In this document: positions 57,395 through 64,000 of the stretch, in pieces
Numbering within the stretch: position 1 is the first letter of the stretch
How the letters are laid out: every line of letters begins with the position of its first letter
DNA from: Congeria kusceri
Lineage: Eukaryota > Mollusca > Bivalvia > Myida > Dreissenidae
Direction: 5' to 3'
Assembly: GCA_027627225.1 (NCBI GenBank)
Contig: JAPFQT010000034.1
Span: 495,001-559,000 of the forward strand
DNA: 64,000 nt
Position numbers and translations under genes: made by a program
The notes under the pieces: generated by a model
Seen by the model: only the letters and a program-made list of their open reading frames with translations
The model's database searches: none
Told to the model about the DNA's origin: nothing

Positions 57395-57496
57395 TGTGGT
57401 TTCACAGGTGAGAACACTGTGCAGCCAGTCCGGGACTCGAACCCGGGACCTCTCGCTTACATGGCGAGTGCTCTACCGACTGAGCTTACCCGGCAG
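57395..57496 (-). mobile_element. tRNA-Thr-like SINE head, second copy
   Basis: Minus strand. D arm GCTC/GAGC with loop AGTCGGTA. Anticodon stem CTCGC/GCGAG around CATGTAA (TGT, Thr). T arm CCGGG/CCCGG around TTCGAGT. The boxes are good, but the acceptor stem has mismatches. Its 3' flank (GCACAGTGTTCTCACC) matches the copy at 16936-17033, supporting a SINE origin. A diverged tRNA gene is possible. Confidence 0.7.
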
Positions 57497-58141
57497 GTAC
57501 ACAATCTCTCCCTATAGTGACATATTGCATACAAGGACAATGGCAACCTGAATTATGGGACACAGCCTCAACGATAATGTAATGATTAATGGGAAATACA
57601 TAATTTGATAAGTATTGAACTACAGTGGACTCCAGATAACTTGAACTTGTATCGAATTTCTCGTTTTAGTGAATAATATTGTATTGATATATATTTGTAT
57701 ATATTTATGTTGTTTCGCTTGAATTAATAAGGGTTGAAGTTTGGTCGAATTTTTTGGGCTTAAAGTATTGGTCCCAGTTCCGGTTGTCACGCAAGTTATG
57801 TTTGTTCGGCTCAAACACACCTAGGGTTGCTTCAAGACGTTTATTTTAATTGATTAGATGCGCTTGATTACTGTAAAAATGTACTATTGAGATGCGGCAA
57901 TATTTGATTTTACAGGTATCACAAACTTAAAATCAATAATGTGTATAAAATTTCATCATCATCATCATAATCATCATCGCCTCCCCTTCAACACACGCCC
58001 CATTATTATAACATGGTGCATTTGACCTATTTGACCAAATTTCGCAAAAATATAGGAAAAAATAATATTTCAAATAATATTTCACTTTATGTATGTTATG
58101 TACTCAAACTGCATGAAACATAACCCAACATTTGTCCGCGA
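57497..58141. other. No recognisable gene
   Basis: AT-rich; a short ATC microsatellite at 57954-57978. Nothing else found. Confidence 0.5.
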
Positions 58142-58480
58142 AGTAAACTAGATGCCTGTTGCAACATTTTGAGCCTGTTGTCAAGGAAGCAACTTGTATT
58201 GTAGTTATTAAAAATCTCATTTTCTAACAAGCAGATCTTTTCCTTTGATCTCTAAGCGTGACCTTGACCTTTGAGCTATGGAAACAGGTCTTGTGTGCAA
58301 CACGCCATCTCCACATGGTGAACATTTGTAGCAAGTTATTTTAAAATTGCCTGATGAATGAGGAAGTTACAATCCAGACAAGATCTGACGGACGATGCAC
58401 GCATTCACACACATACACCAAACTGCCATTGTGGCAACTAAATCGAGCTGACGGCAGACGGGCTCAACAAAAAACAGTAT
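58142..58480 (+). repeat. Dispersed GTGACCTTGACC repeat, copy 2
   Basis: AAACTAGATGCCTGTTGCAA, GTGACCTTGACCTTTGAGCT, CACGCCATCTCCACATGGTG and GACGGCAGACGGGCTCAACA parallel 36580-37145, with one internal unit instead of two. Confidence 0.88.
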
Positions 58481-58748
58481 TTTAACATAGGGTCTTAAAG
58501 ATCGGATTGCAAAATCAGCGCAAACTAGACCACCGTGAAATAAAATGAATTAACATCTAAAGTGTTATTCCACATCTACAAGTACACTACCAATAACGCC
58601 AAGTCATATGGTTGTGTTTCGTCTGCACTGTTTACCAGTAAACTGCGTATTACAATTCACAAGTTCAAAGATGGTGTATTGGCCGAGTACACTTATTGAT
58701 GATCACACGATCATTTTTAGTATATGCTACTTGAACTGCATGTAATTA

Positions 58749-58865
58749 AAGGGACTTGTTCACATATTTTTCGCATTTTCTGAAGTATGCAATTAAATGT
58801 CTTAACTTTACAGATTTAAGCATCGGAATTAAAAAGCTCAAGTATAATAAGTATTTAGAAAAAAG
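58749..58865 (-). mobile_element. SINE fragment (headless)
   Basis: The reverse complement aligns with 50430-50540: ACTTGAGCTTTTTAATTCCG, GATGCTTAAATCTGTAAAG and GTGAACAAGTCCCTTTAATT. The tRNA head is missing. Confidence 0.8.
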
Positions 58866-58879
58866 AAAGAAAACAAAAG

Positions 58880-60425
58880 CAAGAGGGCCATAAGGCCTGA
58901 GGGGCTAAGGAACTACTGTTCTGAGCAAGTTTTATGATGATTCGGCTAAAAATGTGGCCTCTAGAGTGTTCACAAGCTTTTTTTTGCAATTCTGCCTGGT
59001 GACCTAGCTTTTGACCTCAACCAAGTTTCACAGAAAATATAGCAACAATATAGGAATATTTTAACCTAAAATATAGGACTTTTTTACGATTTTTTTGACA
59101 AAATATAGGAATTTTATGGTAAAAATACTTCATTAAAATGAAAATATGGGATCATATTCTAGCCTGATAAGTCTTCCAGCTCGCGTTTTAATGAACACAT
59201 TATTTGCTAAACATGTTAATGCTCATCAATTGGCAACTGAGACATGTATGCTATGACCTAACAATAATCGGAGTATTTAAGTTTGATGCGATCGAAGTGA
59301 GCGAGAAAAAAATCAACATATAGGTTCTTGATATACTGTTCAGGGACCAATTTCAGGCGCGTGACTGACCAAATTTCGCAAAAATATAGGAAAAAATTGA
59401 CCAGTTTCGAACATGTCCCAGATTTCATTTGGACAAATGTTCTTAGCATGTTTCATGACGACTGGGCTATAAATGTGGCATCTAGAGTATTCACAAGCTT
59501 TGTTTTCAATCTGTCATGGTGACCTAGTTTTTGACCCGACATAAGCTAGTTTCAAACTCGTCCGTGAAATCATTGAACAAGTTTAAAAAATATTGTGACT
59601 TCTAGTGTTCACACGCATTTTCTTCAATTTGAGTGTTTACAAGCTTTTTCTTCAATTTGCCCTAGTGACCTAGTTTTTGACCCCACCAGTTTTGAACTCA
59701 TCTCAGGTATCATTGGAACAAATGTTCTGAGCAAGTTTCTTGACGATTGGGCTACAAATGTGGCCTCTAGAGTGTTCACAAGCATTTTCTTCAATTTGCC
59801 CTAGTGAACTCGTCCGAGATATTACTGAAACAAATGTTCTGAGCGAGTTTCAAGAAGATTGGGTACACAATATGACTTCTAGAGTGTTCACAAGCGTTTT
59901 ATTCAATTTGACCTAGTGATCTAGTTTTTGACTCCACATGACCCAGTTTCAAACTCGTCCAAGATATCATTAGAACAAATGTTCTGGGAAAGTTTCATAA
60001 AGAGTGGGCAATAAATGTGGCTTCTAGAGTGTTCACAAGCTTTTTAAAGTTTTCATTATAGCCATATAAGGAAAACTGCTCTGCCCCTTGGCGGCCACGT
60101 TTTTCAATGAAGCGGAACCATTTTCGAACTCGGCATATATTCTGAGCAACATTCATGTTGATAGGGCAAAAAATGTGACTTCTAGAGTGTTCACAAGCTT
60201 TTTCTTTAATTTGACCTAGTGACCTAGTTTTTGACCCCACATGACCAAGTTTCGAACTCGGCAGAGATATCATTGGGACAAATGTTGTGACCAAGTTTCA
60301 TGAAGATTGGCCAATAAATGTTGCCTCTAGAGTGTTCACAAGGTAAATGTTAACGACGCACAACAAGACGCACAAAAGGCGATCACAAAAGCTCACCATG
60401 AGCATGTTGTGCTCAGGTGAGATAA
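58880..60425 (+). repeat. GAACAAATGTTCTGAGCAAG repeat, element 1
   Basis: Begins AAGAGGGCCATAAGGCCTGA and consists of about ten diverged units of ~145 bp. Each unit carries GTTCTGAGCAAGTTTCATGA, GTGGCCTCTAGAGTGTTCAC, CCTAGTTTTTGACCCCACAT and GAGATATCATTGGGACAAAT. It ends CATGTTGTGCTCAGGTGAGA. Plus- and minus-strand frames within it are repeat-derived. Confidence 0.92.
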
Positions 60426-60711
60426 AAACAAATGATCAGAGCAAGATTCACGTTGATTGGGCAAAAAATGTGACTTCTAGATTGTTCACAAGCTTTTTTT
60501 CAACTTGACCTAGTTTTTGACACTACATGACCCAGTTTCGAACTCGTCCGAGATATCATTGGGACAAATGTTCTGAGCAAGTTTCATGAAGATTGGGCAA
60601 TAAATTTGGCCTCTAGAATGTTCACAAGGTTAATATTTACAAGGAACGATTCACGACTGGCAAAAGGCGATCACAAAAGTTCATCATGAGCATGTTGTGC
60701 TCAGGTGAGCT
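60426..60711 (+). repeat. Partial repeat of the same family
   Basis: Two units, ending CATGTTGTGCTCAGGTGAGC like element 1. Confidence 0.88.
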
Positions 60712-60792
60712 AAAAAATTGGTCCCATCGGGTTCGAACCCGGGACCTCCGGATTAAAAGGCTATCACCTTGACCACTCGGCCAGTCCGACTT
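60712..60792 (-). mobile_element. tRNA-Leu/Ser-like sequence
   Basis: Minus strand: GGACTGGCCGAGTGGTCAAG (A box) and GGTTCGAACCC (perfect B box). Then GGGACCA and a TTTTTT run that could stop Pol III. The head is closely related to 50328-50405 (TAGCCTTTT, TCCGGA, CCG-TGGGA). The acceptor stem pairs poorly. Confidence 0.7.
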
Positions 60793-61022
60793 GCATTATT
60801 TACTTCATGTAAGTGTTCCACGTGTGGTCAACAATTTCAACGAAATTAACAGAAACACTCCTATTTATTCCGTCGTTTAAACTAAAACGTTTTTTACAGT
60901 GTATTTCTAGGTCCATAGTGTTATTTTGCTCCTTTGTATACACTGTTCTCTTATTTTTGGAATCAGTGACAAAAAGTTGAAAAATTGTCAATTCGTCAAT
61001 CTGTGAACAGGTCCCTTTAATG
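60793..61022 (+). repeat. CAGGTCCCTTTAA-ended repeat
   Basis: Ends CAATCTGTGAACAGGTCCCT, the same terminus as the SINE at 50328-50540, preceded by TTGTCAATTCGTCAATCTG. A shorter relative is at 45455-45500. Its tRNA-like neighbour at 60712 points the other way. Confidence 0.6.
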
Positions 61023-61212
61023 TAATCATTATCTGAATATTAATACCTTGTCAGAGAACAATATAGCAGTAATCACATATGTGTTTTTTCAATGTTTATA
61101 AATAAAATCAAAGACAAAGGTGAAATAATCAAAATTTTATTCACACCCAGAATATATGGTTTGTGACTTGTCTTATAAAATGTTTTTATTTTAGATAACA
61201 GATAACAAATAT
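61023..61212. other. Short AT-rich gap
   Basis: Nothing recognised between two repeats. Confidence 0.5.
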
Positions 61213-64000
61213 TAACAAGAGAGCCACAAGGCCCTAGGTCGCTCACCTGAGGGTCTAAGGAACTAAACTGTTGTGAGCAAGTTTCATGAAGATTCGGCTA
61301 AAAATTTGGCCCCAAGTGTTCACAAGCTTTTTTTTCAATTTGACCTGGTGACCTAGCTTTTAATCCCCATGTCATCTGGTTTCGAAATTGTTGCAGATAT
61401 CATTGCGACAAATGTTCTAAGCAAGTTTTGTGATGATTGGCCTATAAATGTGGCCTCTAGAGTGTTCACAAGCTTTTTCTTTAATTTGGCCTGGTAACCT
61501 AATTTTTTACCCCACATGACCCCGTTTCGAACTCATCCGAGATAACATTCAAATAAATGTTAAGAGCAAGTTTAAAGAAGATTGGGCAAACAATTGACTT
61601 CTAGTGTTCACAAGTTATTTCTTCAATTTGCCCCCATGACCTAGTTTTCGACCCCACGTGACTCAGTTTTGAACCCATCTGAGATATAATTGGGAAAAAT
61701 GTTCTAAGCATGTTCCATGATGATTGGGCTATTAATGTGGTCTACAGAGTGTTCACAAACTTTTTTCTTCAATTGGGCCTGGGGACCTAGTTTTTAACCC
61801 CACCTGACCCAGTTTCAAAATTATCTGAGATATCATCCTGGAGTCCTGGTTTTTGACCCTAGGTGAACCAGTTTCAAACTTGTTTGAGATATTATTCAAA
61901 CAATGTTCTGAGTAAGTTTAAAGATTGGGGTAAAAAACATGACTTCTAGGGGTGTTCACAAGCTTTTTATTTAATATGACCTAGTGATCTAGTTTTTAAC
62001 CCCACATTACCAAGTTTCAAACTTGTTCGAGATATTATTAGAACTAATGTTCTGGGCAGGTTTCGTGAAGATTGGGCAATAAATGTGGCCTCTATAGTGT
62101 CCACAAGCTTGTTAAAGTTTTCAATATAGCCATATAAGGAAACTGCCCCGTTCTCTGGCAGCAGTTTATTTTCAACGAAGAAAAACTATTCACGAATTCA
62201 GCCGAGATATCATAATAACAAAATGTTCTGAGCAAGGTTCATGTTGATTGGGCAAAAAATGTGACTTTTGGAGCGTTCACAATCTTTTTTAATAGCCATA
62301 TAAGGAAAACTGCCCTGCCCCCTGGCAGCCATGTTTTTCAATGGAGCGAAACAATTTTCGAATTCTGCCTAGATATCATAAGAACAAATGTTCTGAGCAA
62401 CTTTCATGTTGATTGGGCTAAAAATGTGACTTCTAGAGTGTTCACAAGCTTTTTCTTCAATTTGACCTTATTACCTAGTTTTTGACCCCATATAACCCAG
62501 TTTCGAACTCGTTCGAGATATCATTGGGACAAATGTTCTGGGCAAGTTTCAAGCAGATTGGGCAATAAATGTGGCCCTTAGAGTGTTCACAACTTTTTAA
62601 TTTTCAATATAGCTAGCTATATAAGGAAAACTGCCTGCCCCGTGGCAGCCATGTTTTTTAAACAGAGAGGAACCATTTTCGAACTCGCCTGAGATATCAC
62701 AAGAACAAATGTTCTGAGCAAGTTTCATGTTGATTGGGCAAAAAATGTGACTTTTAGAGTGTTCACAAGATTTTTGTATAGCCAAATAAAGAAAACTGCT
62801 CCGCCCTCTGTCGGCCATGTTTTTCAACAAAACGGAACCAATTTCGAATTTGGCCTAGATATCCTAAGAACAAATGTTCTGAGCAAGTTTCATGTTCATT
62901 GGGCTAAAAAATGACTTCTAAATGTGTTCACAAGCTTTTTCTTCAATTTCACCTAGTGACCTAGTTTATAACCCCACATGACCCAGGTTGGAACTCATTC
63001 GAGATATTATTGTGACAAATGTTCTGGGCAATTTTCATGAAGATTTGGCAATAAATGTGGCCTCTAGAATGTTCACAAACTTTTTAAACTTTTCAATAGA
63101 GCCATACAAGGAAAACTGCCCCGCCCTATGGCAGACATGTTTTTCAACGGAGTGGAACTATTTTCGAACTCGGCTGAGATATCATTAGAACAAATGTTCT
63201 GAGCAAGTTTCATATTGATTGGGCAAAAAATGTGACTTTGGAGCGTTCACAAGCTTTTTCTATAGCCATTTAAGGAAAACTGCCCCGCCCCCTGGCAGCC
63301 ATGTTTTTCAATGGAGCGGAACTATTTCGAAATAGGCCTAGATATCACAAGAACAAATGTTCTGAGCAACTTTCATGTTCATTGGGCTAAAAAATGTGAC
63401 TTCTAGTGTTCACAAGCTTTTTTTCAAGTTGACCTATTGACCTAGTTTTTGACCCCACATGACCCAGTTTCGAACTCGTTTGAGATATCATAGGGACAAT
63501 GTTCTTGGCAAGTTTAAAGAAGATTGGGCAATAAATGTGGCCAATAGAGTGTTGGGCAAAAAATGTGACTTTTGGAGCGTTCTCTATAGCCATTTAAGGA
63601 AAACTGCCCCGCCCCCTGGCAGCCATGTTTTTCAATGGAATGGAACCATTGTCCAACTCGGCCGAGATATCATAAGAACAAATATTCTGAGAAAGTTTCA
63701 TGAAGATTGGTTAAAAAATTTCACTTCTAGAGTGTTCACAAGCTTTTTCTATAGCCATATAAGGAAAACTGCCCCACCCCCTGGCAGCCAAGTTTTTCAA
63801 AGGACCGGAGCCATTTTCGAACTCGGCCAAGATATCATTAAAACAAATGTTCTGAGCAGGTTTTCATGTTCATTGGGCAAAAAATATGTGTTCACAAACT
63901 TTTTCTTCAATTTGACCTAGTGACCTAGTTTCTGACCCCACATGACCCAGTCCGAACCTTGGCTACGACATCATTGGGACAAATGTTCTCGGCAAGTTCA
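61213..64000 (+). repeat. GAACAAATGTTCTGAGCAAG repeat, element 2 (runs off the window)
   Basis: Starts AACAAGAGAGCCACAAGGCC and GGTCGCTCACCTGAGGG, then at least eighteen ~145-bp units in two alternating types. The second type has TATAGCCATATAAGGAAAAC and GCCCCGCCCCCTGGCAGCCA. The right end lies beyond 64000. Confidence 0.92.

Noticed and set aside
60712..60792. Functional tRNA-Leu or tRNA-Ser gene
   Set aside because: A and B boxes are good, but the acceptor halves do not pair properly and the head is shared with a SINE.

Overview
This is eukaryotic, intron-containing, AT-rich repeat DNA, most likely from a bivalve mollusc. The sequence shows no bacterial-type gene organisation. It does show non-LTR and Ty3/Gypsy retrotransposons, tRNA-derived SINEs, Tc1/mariner and PIF/Harbinger-like remnants, and long tandem-unit dispersed repeats ending in GGACGGAC-rich tracts. 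The last group matches repeats I know from heterodont clams and mussels. The bivalve assignment is inference from family resemblance; the species is not determined. I found no intact host protein-coding gene. Nearly all long open frames are transposon remnants or products of tandem repeats.

Layout. 0-3 kb: a 37-bp minisatellite and plain AT-rich DNA. 3.16-7.29 kb: a minus-strand Ty3/Gypsy element that has lost gag and carries an inverted copy of its own pol tail behind its 5' LTR. 8.5-17.2 kb: dispersed repeats; a 5'-truncated LINE (12.18-14.46 kb, minus) sits in one of them with a clear target-site duplication. 15.3-28.6 kb and 38.2-51.2 kb: two diverged, direct paralogous blocks. They share SINE, Tc1/mariner and non-coding landmarks in largely the same order, offset by about 22-24 kb, and each is peppered with different later insertions. 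28.7-31.1 kb: a 26-bp-unit array split by a LINE fragment. 31.1-33.4 kb: a decayed gene for a DUF3504 (ZMYM/QRICH1, Crypton-derived) tyrosine-recombinase-like protein with one recognisable GT-AG intron, which holds SINEs. 34-37.6 kb: dispersed repeats. 51.6-58.1 kb: mostly featureless, with one possible terminal exon. 58.9-64.0 kb: a long array of ~145-bp units of a dispersed repeat.

The most distinctive component is a family of about 330-bp elements, eleven copies in the window. Each is a nest of hairpins (a self-complementary GTTGTTTAT...ATAAACAAC hairpin on both sides of a 32-nt cruciform) joined to a second module bounded by ATTCTAACATGAT inverted repeats. One copy interrupts a Tc1 fossil, which shows the composite moved as a unit. 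I cannot match it to a family I know. Other non-autonomous DNA elements with readable ends are two GC-rich PIF/Harbinger-like MITEs with TTA target duplications (20.1 and 45.7 kb) and an element with 22-bp perfect inverted repeats and TA flanks (38.69-39.66 kb).
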